Origin: an uncultured Candidatus Competibacteraceae bacterium
GTDB taxonomy: Bacteria > Pseudomonadota > Gammaproteobacteria > Competibacterales > Competibacteraceae
DNA: 10,121 nt
Direction: 5' to 3'
Assembly: GCA_937872125.1 (NCBI GenBank)
Contig: CALMNY010000147.1
Coordinates: 1-10,121 of the forward strand
Position 1 is the stretch's first letter. Each line of letters starts with the position of its first letter. The position numbers and the translations under genes were made by a program. Of the stretch, positions 1 to 7,435 are shown piece after piece. The notes under the pieces were generated by a model. That model was not told the origin of the DNA and searched no databases. It was given only the letters and a program-made list of their open reading frames with translations.

Positions 1-972
1 CGCCGGGAAGGTTACAGCCTCGAACTGATCAATAACATGCGGGCCTATTTCTCAACCCGTCCCTGGCGGTCTGACGATGATGAACCGGTGGTTTTAAGCT
101 TTAGCAACTTTAAGGGCGGGGTGGGCAAGTCGGCCTTCGCGACCCATTCGGCCCAATATTTTGCAACCCGCGGGTATCGGGTGCTGCTGATTGATCTTGA
201 TAGTCAGGCCAGCACGACAACCTTATTCGGCTATAACCCGGATCTGGAGATTGAAAAGGAGCACACGCTCACCCCCTACTTGCTAGGTGACGAATCAACC
301 CTGGAATATGCGGTGCGGCACACGCATTGGCCCGGCATTGACATGATTCCCAGCGCGCTCCATTTTTACAACGCGGAGTACGAGATGGCCGCGCAGGTGT
401 CGGGTAACGTGACGCTCCTCGAAAGCCTCAAATTTGGCATCGCGACCATTGCCGATCGCTATGATCTCATTATCCTTGACCCGCCGCCTGCCTTGGGGCT
501 GATTTCGATCAGCGCCCTCATTGCCGCCAGCGCCCTGGTGATTCCGGTACCACCCTCCAATACGGATTTCGCGTCGACGACGCACTTTTTTTCCATGCTG
601 CTGGATACCCTGGGCACCCTGAGAAAGCATGGCGTGGACGCCCGCTATAAGTTTTTCCGCCTCGCCCTCTCGAAATACGATGAGCGTAAAAGCACCCAGG
701 TGGCCATTGCGGAGGTGATGAGGCGGGTCTTTGGCGAATATCTGCTAAGAACACCGGTGAAAGACAGCGCGGAAATTGATAACGCCTCGGCGCGCTTTGA
801 GACCGTGTACGAACAGCAGGGCCCGCTGACGTCGCGGGATACCCATCAGCGCTGCCTGGAATTCCTGGATGGCGTCAATCGCGAAATCGAAATCCTGGTG
901 CGCCACACCTGGCCCAGCCAGCAGGCGGCTTTGCGCGAGGAGGGATTGCTCAGGGAGAATACCCATGGCTAA
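1..972 (+). CDS. parA: ParA-family partition ATPase, 5' end outside the window
   Basis: This is a Walker-type ParA ATPase that, with ParB and a centromere site, would segregate a plasmid, chromid or integrated replicon by ATP-driven binding to nucleoid DNA. Visible motifs are a deviant Walker A (KGGVGKSAFA, from nt 112), Walker A' (DLDSQAS, nt 193-213) and Walker B (LIILDPPP, about nt 466). There is an ATG at 37, but the frame is open back to base 1 and encodes RREGYSLELINNMR just before it. In plasmid ParA proteins such a segment links an N-terminal helix-turn-helix DNA-binding domain to the ATPase domain. I therefore infer the gene begins upstream and that ATG 37 is internal. Such large ParAs usually repress their own operon. 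The stop overlaps parB by 8 bases. Codon use is less GC-biased than in the flagellar genes. The family call is firm; the symbol is generic. Confidence 0.9.
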   Translation, partial: RREGYSLELINNMRAYFSTRPWRSDDDEPVVLSFSNFKGGVGKSAFATHSAQYFATRGYRVLLIDLDSQASTTTLFGYNPDLEIEKEHTLTPYLLGDESTLEYAVRHTHWPGIDMIPSALHFYNAEYEMAAQVSGNVTLLESLKFGIATIADRYDLIILDPPPALGLISISALIAASALVIPVPPSNTDFASTTHFFSMLLDTLGTLRKHGVDARYKFFRLALSKYDERKSTQVAIAEVMRRVFGEYLLRTPVKDSAEIDNASARFETVYEQQGPLTSRDTHQRCLEFLDGVNREIEILVRHTWPSQQAALREEGLLRENTHG

Positions 973-2062
973 AAATCGCGGCCTTTTTCAGAGTATTGCT
1001 GAGGATGTGGATGCGGCGTTGGCGAATGAAGCCTTGTCGCCCGCGCAGGAGGCTCCCGCGGCCGATCTGAACGGCGGCCCCTTGACCATGCGCCTGGATG
1101 ACATTCGCAATCCGCATAACGCCCCGCACGGCAAACGTCGCCCTGACATGGCGCGCTATCTGTGGGTTTCTCCCGAAAAATGCCGCCCGTGGCGCCATCA
1201 CAATCGCCTCTATCATTTGCTCACCGCGGAAACCTGCGCGGACCTCATTGAGGGGTTCCGGGCGATTGGTCGGCAACAACATCCGGCCTGGGTGCGGCAA
1301 CTGCGGGGCGAGGAACGCTTTGACGGTCAAGGCCAGGAGCACGATTTCGAAATCATCATGGGCGTGCGCCGCCATTGGACCGTGTCCTATTTTCAACGAC
1401 AGGGCGAAACCAACAAGGATGGGGCGCCGTATGAGTTTTTGGTGCAGGTCTGTGACAAGCTGAGTGATGCGGAAGCATTTCTGCTCTCCGACGCCGACAA
1501 CCGCGCTCGTAAGGACATTTCCGATTACGAGCGCGCCCACGAGTATCGCTGGGCGCTGGAGCATCTGTTCAATGACGTCATCGCCCAGCTCGCCAATGCG
1601 CTGCAGATGGATCGTACCAATGTCTCCCGCATCATCAAACTGACCGAGATGCCGCCGGAGTTGGTGGCGGCCTATCCCAGTGAACTGGAGATTCAAACCG
1701 CTCACTGGCGCTTCCTGGCGCCGTATTTCCAAGCTGACAAACCGGGGAGCCAGGCGAGTGCGCAACGGATTCTGGCCTGCGCTGAAAAGATCCGCGCCCT
1801 GCGGCGCGACGGCAATGGCAAGGCCCCCGCGGATGGGACTGAAACCTTCCAGTGGCTAAAAGCCGCCGCCACGGCCACGCCACCGCGCAGTTCGCCGGAA
1901 ACCCTCAAGGTGGTGCATGCCGCGGGTTCGGGGCAGGTCGCGCTTAAAGTCCTGCGGACCGCGCGGAGCCTGATTTTCGAGCTGCCGCATGCCGCCCGCG
2001 CCTCCGCAGAGGAACGGCGGGAGATCCTGCTGGCCGCAGCCGCGGAATGGCTGGTCGATTAG
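965..2062 (+). CDS. parB: ParB/RepB/Spo0J-family partition protein
   Basis: A 365-residue centromere-binding partner of ParA. ATG 965 is chosen because AGGGAG at 952-957 lies 7 bases upstream and the start overlaps the end of parA (ATGGCTAA), a usual coupled arrangement; an in-frame ATG at 869 lies deep within parA and has no support. Residues 133-139 (GVRRHWT) sit where ParB proteins carry the arginine-rich box that in related proteins binds CTP. Residues 178-191 (DNRARKDISDYERA) match the conserved ParB helix motif, and 206-226 form a helix-turn-helix (IAQLANALQMDRTNVSRIIK) for parS recognition. The C-terminal part (about 290-365) is alanine-rich and likely dimerising. No parS site could be identified nearby. 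The ParB family call is strong; whether it truly hydrolyses CTP is inference. Confidence 0.92.
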   Translation: MAKNRGLFQSIAEDVDAALANEALSPAQEAPAADLNGGPLTMRLDDIRNPHNAPHGKRRPDMARYLWVSPEKCRPWRHHNRLYHLLTAETCADLIEGFRAIGRQQHPAWVRQLRGEERFDGQGQEHDFEIIMGVRRHWTVSYFQRQGETNKDGAPYEFLVQVCDKLSDAEAFLLSDADNRARKDISDYERAHEYRWALEHLFNDVIAQLANALQMDRTNVSRIIKLTEMPPELVAAYPSELEIQTAHWRFLAPYFQADKPGSQASAQRILACAEKIRALRRDGNGKAPADGTETFQWLKAAATATPPRSSPETLKVVHAAGSGQVALKVLRTARSLIFELPHAARASAEERREILLAAAAEWLVD

Positions 2063-3151
2063 GCCGTGGCGTGCCAGGGAACGTCCACCCCGCGCCCGAA
2101 ATGAGGTGGGCATGGGGTGGTGGCAGCCGGTTCCGCAGAGACAGGACGTCGCGGCCGGCGCCGGTGAGCCAGGCATAAAGCCGCGCCACGCGCAGGCCTT
2201 GCCGCTGCCAGCGATGGGAAACCTGCCGCTTCCGGCGCTGAAGGGGCAGGGCCGCCGCAACCGGTGCCGATAACGGCGCCGGGGGCACGGTTGATCGGAT
2301 AAACGCCCGTTGCGGGTGACGACGGACCCGTTTAGCCCGACCGCGACGGCGCGGCGGATGTCGTGCGGGGCGGGGGGAGGGCGCGTCTACTCGTCCAACA
2401 GCGGCGATGACAGCGTGACCGCACGCGTCGCGCCACATGGAGACCCGCGACGGGATGCCGCCCGGTTCCCGGGACCGCGGCCAGTCCCGCGCCGCCGCCA
2501 CACCGCCCCGCCGGGTAGGCGCGGGCCATGACGCGCTGCGCTACCTGGACACGCATGGCGACCGCGCGCCGCCGCCTTCTGCATCGCGGCGTGCGGACGC
2601 ACTGGGCGCAGACCTTGCCGAAGGCGCGGTCTGGATCCCGCAAGACCTGCGTGAACTTCCGGGTAGGGACCTTGTTCAACCCCGGATAGGGATCGAACCG
2701 CTGGAGCGATCAGCTCGTGCGCAAAGCCCACGGCGGGGCCCGGTGCACTGTCTGGCCGGTTCGCCGTCATGCGCCGCGAGCAGCGCTTCTTGCCGCGGGG
2801 TAGGGGGCCAAATTGGCGCGGGTAGCCCTGTTGCATCAGGCCGGTGATGCGCGCCCGGCACGTGCCGCCGCGTTACTTACACCGTGCCCTGGAATCCCTT
2901 CATTGCCCTGCAACGCCCCCGTTAATCACCCGACTCAGGGTGGCACCTGCGCGCGAAAGCGCACCGTGCGCTCGCGAATGGTGCCAGCGCAACCGCCGTA
3001 AACGCTGTCTCTGTATCGAAATGTAAACAGCTAGAAGGCGGCGCGGCTCGTGGGCCGGGCCGCGGGAGCGTTCGCCACCCGCAGGCACCGTCCGTCAGCG
3101 ACGCGTCGGGCGCGCCGTTGCCGTGCGCAGCGGGCCGCGAGAACAAAAGCC
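2063..3151. other. About 1.1 kb without a supportable gene; degraded, very GC-rich DNA
   Basis: Between parB and the fliC promoter no open frame on either strand shows a recognisable protein family, a convincing ribosome binding site or conserved motifs. The G+C content is extreme in places (51 of 60 at 2461-2520) and falls near 2990-3035. Several overlapping arginine/proline/alanine-rich frames are the kind produced by chance in such DNA. Small inverted repeats are present, for example CCGGCGCCGG at 2155-2164 and TAAACG/CGTTTA at 2299-2304 and 2329-2334, but none is long enough to call an IS end, iteron or parS. No tRNA or rRNA was recognised. It may be an old insertion or gene remnant marking the junction between the partition locus and the flagellar block. 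Confidence 0.6.
2332..2709 (-). pseudogene. Possible remnant of an unrecognised protein (weak)
   Basis: One minus-strand frame, bounded upstream by a TGA at 2710-2712, reads more like protein than the others. It starts with LQRFDPYPGLNKVPTRKF, runs through RDPDRAFGK, then carries a cysteine cluster C-A-Q-C-V-R-T-P-R-C (about 2610-2581) followed by an arginine-rich stretch. Other minus-strand frames on both sides (2387-2836 and 1944-2501) look like possible continuations after frameshifts. The CxxC-x5-C spacing loosely recalls the cysteine motif of some DDE transposases, but I cannot assign a family. There is no ATG start, no ribosome binding site and no intact domain. It could equally be a chance frame in GC-rich DNA. 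Confidence 0.2.
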
Positions 3152-3178
3152 TAAAGTTTCTCCAGCCAGAGCCGTAAG
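3152..3178 (+). promoter_or_regulatory. Sigma-28 (FliA) promoter of fliC
   Basis: The -35 element TAAAGTTT (3152-3159) is identical to the FliA consensus. An 11-base spacer separates it from GCCGTAAG (3171-3178), close to the consensus GCCGATAA. Transcription would begin near 3185, giving a leader of about 84 bases before fliC. It sits in the right place and orientation for a late-class flagellin gene. No second promoter of similar quality was seen upstream of flaG, fliD or fliS, so these may depend partly on read-through from here. Confidence 0.9.
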
Positions 3179-3200
3179 AGGTTTCGAACACCCCGGTCGA

Positions 3201-3213
3201 GCGCCCTGGGCGC
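3201..3213 (+). promoter_or_regulatory. Inverted repeat in the fliC leader
   Basis: GCGCCCTGGGCGC is a perfect 6+1+6 inverted repeat in the predicted untranslated leader of fliC. A second possible hairpin follows (AGGTG at 3223-3227 with CACCT at 3237-3241). Together they could stabilise or modulate the flagellin mRNA upstream of the ribosome binding site. Their function is inference; the repeats themselves are plain in the sequence. Confidence 0.35.
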
Positions 3214-3268
3214 CGCCGCGACAGGTGGTCACCGAACACCTTCTGACCCGGCTTCTTTGGAGATCCCC

Positions 3269-4888
3269 ATGGCCCTGACCATCGCCACCAACAGCGCTGC
3301 CCTGAATTCCCAGCGCATGCTCAATTCCTCGCAGAACTCCCTGAACAAGGCCATGGAGCGGCTGAGCTCGGGCATGCGCATCAACCGCGCGGCGGACGAC
3401 GCGGCCGGCCTGGCCATCACCACCAAGCAGTCCGCCCAGATCCGCAGCCTGAATCAGGCCGTGCGCAACGCCAACGACGGTATCTCCATGATCCAGACGG
3501 CGGAGTCGGGCATGGACGCCGTGCAGAACATGCTGACCCGCATGAAGGAACTTGCCACCCAGGGCGCCACCGACACCCTGAGCTCGCAGCAGCGCGAGTA
3601 CCTGGCGATGGAAATCAACGAACTGCGCGAGGAGATCAACAACGTCGCCGGCCGCACCCAGTTCAACGGCATCAAGCTGCTCAATGGCGAAGGCGCCAGC
3701 GGCATGACCTCCGGCGGCACCCAGGTCGACGACTCCAGCGCGGTGAAGGTCGGCACCTCCACCGCCGGCGACGAGGCCTTCTTCGCCGCCATCAATGTCG
3801 TGGGCGCCAATCCCTCGGATACCTTCACCTTCACGTACGGCCAGGCCGACATCGACAACGACGGCAGCACCGACACCTACCTGCGCCTGAGCGCCACCGA
3901 TAGCGGCGACGTCCAGACCCTGAATCTCAATGACATCAAGAACGACGCCATCACCACCGGCGAGCGCTTCACGCTGAACTTCGACAAGCTCGGCGTCAGT
4001 GTCTCCATGCAGGCCATGCAGGACGGCACGATCGATGACATCACCAGCGCCATGAACGCCCTGGTGCTCACCACTGGCGGTTCGCCGAACCCGCTGGTCG
4101 ACATCAGCGGTGACCTGCGTCTGAATGCCGCCGTGGGCACCGACGAATTCACCGTCAAGGACATCAATGTCCATGAGTCCGAATTCGCCCTCGGCACCAC
4201 CGCCAACACCTACACCTTCTCCGATGAGGGTGGCGGCAAGGTCATGTTGACGGATCTCGACGGCACGGCGCAGACCATCGATGTCAGCACCATCACCGGC
4301 GTGGAGTACGGCCAGACGGTGACCCTGAGCTTCGACAAGCTGGGGGTCAGCATCGACTTCGTCTCCGCCGCGTCCGGCACCCTGGCCGGCTCCGATCTGG
4401 CCGCCTCCCTGGACGGTCTGAACCTCAAGACCCAGGTCGGCGTCGGTTCCGGTGGCGCGGGGTCGGTCTCCGGGCAGGATATCCTGATCCAGGCCGGCGC
4501 CGCCTCCGGGGCGGAGAACCAGATCAGCCTGTCGTTCACCGACGTGCGCACCTCCTCGCTGGGCAACCTCAATACCCTGATCGACGGTCTGCGCAGCGGC
4601 AGCCGTGAGGCGTACGAGGCGCTGATGGACGAGGCCGAAGTGGTGCTCGACACCGTCTCCACCGCCCGCGGCGTCCTCGGTTCGCAGATGAACCGCCTCG
4701 AGTACACCATCGCGAGCCTGGAGTCCATGTCGACCAACATGTCCGACGCGCGGATGCGCATCCGCGATGCCGACTTCGCCGCCGAGACCGCCGAACTGTC
4801 GAAGAACCAGGTCCTGCAGCAGGCCGGCATGGCCATGCTCTCCCAGGCCAATCAGATGCCGCAGAACGTGATGGCGCTGTTGCGTTAA
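3269..4888 (+). CDS. fliC: Flagellin, flagellar filament subunit
   Basis: A 539-residue flagellin, exported by the flagellar type III apparatus and polymerised into the filament. ATG 3269 is taken because GGAG at 3259-3262 lies 6 bases upstream and the protein then begins MALTIATNSAALNSQ, the standard flagellin N-terminus; an in-frame TTG at 3257 overlaps the ribosome binding site. Residues 1-140 form the N-terminal D0/D1 part (RLSSGMRINRAADDAAGLAI, and RTQFNGIKLLNG at its end). Residues about 432-539 form the C-terminal part ending MPQNVMALLR. LTRMKELATQ lies in the D1 region that in enterobacterial flagellins is contacted by TLR5. The centre (about 141-431) is the surface-exposed variable region and contains a duplicated module, listed separately. 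The gene is driven by the sigma-28 promoter at 3152. No convincing terminator follows it before flaG. Confidence 0.97.
   Translation: MALTIATNSAALNSQRMLNSSQNSLNKAMERLSSGMRINRAADDAAGLAITTKQSAQIRSLNQAVRNANDGISMIQTAESGMDAVQNMLTRMKELATQGATDTLSSQQREYLAMEINELREEINNVAGRTQFNGIKLLNGEGASGMTSGGTQVDDSSAVKVGTSTAGDEAFFAAINVVGANPSDTFTFTYGQADIDNDGSTDTYLRLSATDSGDVQTLNLNDIKNDAITTGERFTLNFDKLGVSVSMQAMQDGTIDDITSAMNALVLTTGGSPNPLVDISGDLRLNAAVGTDEFTVKDINVHESEFALGTTANTYTFSDEGGGKVMLTDLDGTAQTIDVSTITGVEYGQTVTLSFDKLGVSIDFVSAASGTLAGSDLAASLDGLNLKTQVGVGSGGAGSVSGQDILIQAGAASGAENQISLSFTDVRTSSLGNLNTLIDGLRSGSREAYEALMDEAEVVLDTVSTARGVLGSQMNRLEYTIASLESMSTNMSDARMRIRDADFAAETAELSKNQVLQQAGMAMLSQANQMPQNVMALLR
3821..4432 (+). repeat. Two diverged copies of a module in the flagellin variable region
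   Basis: Residues 185-269 and 314-388 of the flagellin align as two diverged copies. Shared landmarks are T(F/Y)TF at the start, VQTLNLNDI against AQTIDVSTI, the strongly conserved TL(N/S)FDKLGVS at 235-244 and 352-361 (117 residues apart), and MNALVLTT against LDGLNLKT at the end. About 45 residues separate the copies. This suggests duplication of a beta-rich outer domain (D2/D3 type) exposed on the filament surface. Confidence 0.75.
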
Positions 4889-4937
4889 TGGCCACGGGGT
4901 AACCCGCCACCCGCCACTCCCTGGAGGTGTGTCCCTC

Positions 4938-5336
4938 ATGAGCGTGCCCAACGTGCTCCCCAGTAACCCCCCCGTCCGCCCGATGGACTTCCCGTCGGCG
5001 GCGCAAGACCCGCCGGGCCTGCGCCTGGCGCGCCCGCCCGACCTCCCGTCCCGCCCCGCGGCCCCGCCGCTGGCGCCGGCCGAAGCGACTGGCCCGGGCC
5101 CGCGCCTCAGCGCGCCGGAGCGGGAACAGCTGGTGACCGAGCTGAATCTCCGGCTGGCCCCGGTCGCGTTGCGGCTGCAGATTCAGATTGATGACCAGAC
5201 CGGTACCCCGGTGATTCGCCTGGTCGATTCGGATTCCGGCGAGGTGCTGCGCCAGATCCCGGATGAAGCCAAACTTAAGCTGGCCCAGGTGTTGGCGGAT
5301 CAGCTCCAGGGGCAATTGATCGATCAAACCCTTTAG
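4938..5336 (+). CDS. flaG: FlaG-family flagellar protein
   Basis: A 132-residue protein of the FlaG family, which in polar flagellates such as Pseudomonas, Vibrio and Campylobacter influences filament length. ATG 4938 is preferred over the in-frame GTG at 4929, because GGAGGT at 4923-4928 is 9 bases before the ATG and would overlap the GTG. Residues about 1-55 are proline-rich and probably disordered. The conserved part is C-terminal: LVTELN, LRLQIQIDDQTG, VIRLVDSDSGEVLRQIPDEA, then a short helix to LIDQTL, matching the FlaG pattern of a TGEVIRQIP-like core. It lies 49 bases after fliC and 60 bases before fliD, its usual neighbours. Confidence 0.93.
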   Translation: MSVPNVLPSNPPVRPMDFPSAAQDPPGLRLARPPDLPSRPAAPPLAPAEATGPGPRLSAPEREQLVTELNLRLAPVALRLQIQIDDQTGTPVIRLVDSDSGEVLRQIPDEAKLKLAQVLADQLQGQLIDQTL

Positions 5337-5341
5337 CGGGG

Positions 5342-5356
5342 GCGGGCGACGCCCGC
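5342..5356 (+). terminator. Short GC hairpin between flaG and fliD
   Basis: GCGGGCG-A-CGCCCGC is a perfect inverted repeat just after the flaG stop (practically a 5-base-pair stem with a 5-base loop). No run of T follows, so it is not a standard intrinsic terminator. It could be an mRNA processing or 3'-end stabilising element, or partially attenuate read-through into fliD. The structure is visible; its role is inference. Confidence 0.35.
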
Positions 5357-5396
5357 ATCCCGTCCCTGCGGTATTCAGCGATATACGGAGAATCCC

Positions 5397-7433
5397 ATGG
5401 CCCTGACAGCGTCCGGAATCGGCTCCGGCCTCGATATTGCCGGTCTGGTCAGTCAGTTGATGGCCGTGGAGCGCCAGCCGTTGACCAAACTGGCGGCGCG
5501 CCAGGCTGACTATCAGGCGCAACTGTCCGCCTATGGACAGTATCAGAGTGCGCTCGCCACCTTTCAGGATGCGGCTGCCGCCCTGCAGGACCCGAGTAAA
5601 TTCACCGCCACGCGCGCCCAGGTTGCGGCGGGCGCCGGGTTCAGCGCCACGTCCACCACCGCCGCGTTGCCCGGCACGTACGATATTCGCGTGGCGCAAC
5701 TCGCCCGCCCGCAGCTCGTCACCTTCGTGCCGACCGCGGATTCCGAGGGTGAATACAATGTCGTCCTTACCGCCAGGAATAGCGCCGGCGAGACCGAGAC
5801 GCGGGAGTTTCTCGATCAGACGTCCGTCACCGCGCTGGCCGAGGCGATCAACACCTCCGGACTGCAACTCAGCGCCACCGTCATCCAGGATGGCGACCAG
5901 GAATGGTTGAGCCTGCGCGGCGCGGCGAGCGGCGAGCCGTTCACCGCCCTTGACCGCGCGATCAAGACCGAGTACAGCTGGAGCCCGCGGGCGATCGCCG
6001 TCGAGGACGGGCAGCCGGACGTCGCCCAGGTGACGCAGTTCGCCCCCACCCAGAAGACCGGCAAATACAGCATCGCGATTACGGTGCCCGCGCCCTACGG
6101 CGATGACGTGACCTATGCCTTCGCCGATGCGCCGAATCTCACCGCGTTGCGCAACAGCATCGCCAATCATGCGGTGCTCGGTTCCCTGCTCACGGCCGAG
6201 GTCGTGGGTGGCGAACTCAAATTGACCTCGAACAATCCCGGCGCCGACGGCGCCTTCGACGTGCTGGATAGCAACTCGGCGACCCCGACGACCCCGGTGG
6301 CGCCGGACGTCGTCGGGCAGAGCGCGACGCGGCTTGCCACCTTTACCCCCCAGGCCCAGGCGGGATCCTTCAGCGTCACCCTGGACAGCACCGTCCTGGT
6401 GGGGGGCGCCCCCGAGGCGCGCCACGTCACCTTTAGCGCCGACTCGGTGGCGGCCCTGGCCGAGCGCATCGCCCAGTCGACCGAGGTCACGGTGGCCGCC
6501 AGCGTCGACGGCGAGGGCCGCCTGCGGCTGGTCTCCACCCTGGATGTGCCCGGGGAGGTCTTCGCCGTCACCGATAATTTCGGCGAGGTGACGGTGGGCG
6601 AGACGGTGGTGACCGATCGGGAACAGACGCCCGCGCCCGGCCATGAAGGGCAGGGGGCCGTGGTGTATGTGGACGGCATCCGCGTCGAGCGCGCCAGCAA
6701 CACCCTCACCGACCTGATCCCCGGGGTCACCCTGACCCTGACCGCGACCATGGAGAAAGACGCGGAGCTGACGATCGCCCCCAATCATACGGTGGCGACC
6801 AAGGCGGTCACTGATTTCGTCAATGCCTACAACGGGGTGGTGCAGAGTTATAAATCGCTGACCGCCTACAATGCGGACACCAAGTCGGCGTCGATCCTGA
6901 CCGGCGACGGCACCCTGCGCAACCTGCAGCTGCAGTTGCGCGGCCTGCTCGACACGCGGGTCGCCGGCATCAGCTGGGACTGGGAAGCGGGGGTGCGGGT
7001 GGCGGATCAGCAGCCCGGCTTGAACCACCTGGGCATCCGCCTGCAGAAAGACGGCACGCTCAAGCTCGATAGCGACCAGCTGGCGACGGTGCTGGCGCGC
7101 CCGACCATGGACGTCGCCGGCTTCTTCGCCGGCAAGGCGGCGGCCGGGGGGGCGCCCGCGGTCATCGGGTTTGCCGAGCAGCTCACCGACCGCCTGGATG
7201 GCTATCTGGGGAGCGGCGGGGTGCTGGACGTGCGCCGGCAGGGCATCCAGTCCTCCATCACGGCCCTGGAGCGCAGCGCGGCGCAGAAGACCTTGCGCGC
7301 CGACCTGGTCGAAGCACGCCTGAACAAGCAATTCACGGCGTTGGATATCCTGCTGTCGAACATGACCGCCACCAGCAATGCCCTGACCCAGCAGCTGGCC
7401 AAGTTGCCGGGCGCGTACACGGGTAAGGATTGA
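5397..7433 (+). CDS. fliD: Flagellar filament cap protein (hook-associated protein 2), enlarged
   Basis: FliD forms the oligomeric cap at the filament tip that guides flagellin folding; in some bacteria it is also an adhesin. ATG 5397 has GGAG at 5387-5390, 6 bases upstream. The N-terminus (SGIGSGLDIAGLVSQLM, residues 6-22) and ERQPL are the FliD_N signature. From about 415 the pattern VYVDGIRVERASNTLTDLIP is the conserved entry to FliD_C, followed by FVNAYN (about 472) and ILTGDGTLRNLQLQLR. The C-terminal end (about 630-670) is a helix typical of the capping contact. At 678 residues it is much longer than the roughly 450-470 of enterobacterial FliD. The excess is explained by three tandem Flagellin_IN-like modules between about 107 and 394. 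Its stop is followed directly by fliS. Confidence 0.96.
   Translation: MALTASGIGSGLDIAGLVSQLMAVERQPLTKLAARQADYQAQLSAYGQYQSALATFQDAAAALQDPSKFTATRAQVAAGAGFSATSTTAALPGTYDIRVAQLARPQLVTFVPTADSEGEYNVVLTARNSAGETETREFLDQTSVTALAEAINTSGLQLSATVIQDGDQEWLSLRGAASGEPFTALDRAIKTEYSWSPRAIAVEDGQPDVAQVTQFAPTQKTGKYSIAITVPAPYGDDVTYAFADAPNLTALRNSIANHAVLGSLLTAEVVGGELKLTSNNPGADGAFDVLDSNSATPTTPVAPDVVGQSATRLATFTPQAQAGSFSVTLDSTVLVGGAPEARHVTFSADSVAALAERIAQSTEVTVAASVDGEGRLRLVSTLDVPGEVFAVTDNFGEVTVGETVVTDREQTPAPGHEGQGAVVYVDGIRVERASNTLTDLIPGVTLTLTATMEKDAELTIAPNHTVATKAVTDFVNAYNGVVQSYKSLTAYNADTKSASILTGDGTLRNLQLQLRGLLDTRVAGISWDWEAGVRVADQQPGLNHLGIRLQKDGTLKLDSDQLATVLARPTMDVAGFFAGKAAAGGAPAVIGFAEQLTDRLDGYLGSGGVLDVRRQGIQSSITALERSAAQKTLRADLVEARLNKQFTALDILLSNMTATSNALTQQLAKLPGAYTGKD
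5715..6578 (+). repeat. Three tandem Flagellin_IN-like modules in FliD
   Basis: FliD residues 107-185, 212-291 and 312-394 align as three diverged copies with a period of about 100 residues. Each begins with a T/Q-F-x-P strand (F110, F215, F316), followed by G-x-(Y/F)-(N/S)-(V/I). Each has a central S/N-x-T/A-AL-x-x-x-I helix (SVTALAEAI, NLTALRNSI, SVAALAERI), then a short strand with L-x-L-x-S/R, and ends with F-x-(V/A)-x-D. This matches the general form of the flagellin hook IN motif known in flagellins and FliD. The copies are clear at protein level but not as DNA repeats, so the duplication is old. Confidence 0.75.
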
Positions 7434-7435
7434 AC

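Noticed and set aside
950..1765. 271-codon minus-strand frame inside parB
   Set aside because: It is entirely antisense to parB, which has clear family motifs.
2155..2164. CCGGCGCCGG palindrome as a parS site
   Set aside because: It is a single copy, is short, and is expected by chance in DNA of this composition.
2332..2709. Assignment of the cysteine-cluster frame to an IS1182-type transposase
   Set aside because: Only the loose CxxC-x5-C pattern fits; no DDE residues, no terminal inverted repeats and no target duplication were found.
2437..2847. 136-codon plus-strand frame in the gene-poor region
   Set aside because: Arginine/proline/serine-rich with no motif and no ribosome binding site; typical chance frame in GC-rich DNA.
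4897..4910. Hairpin after fliC (CGGG-GTAA-CCCG) as a terminator
   Set aside because: The stem is only about 4 base pairs with no T-run, so it is not convincing.
3095..4951. 618-codon minus-strand open frame across fliC
   Set aside because: It is antisense to a certain flagellin gene, has a biased Gly/Val/Asp/His composition, and crosses the sigma-28 promoter.
4569..7331. 920-codon open frame on the minus strand, antisense to fliD, flaG and the fliC end
   Set aside because: It is the mirror of high-GC third positions in three well-supported plus-strand genes; it is low in complexity (rich in Gly, Arg, His, Val) and has no family motif.
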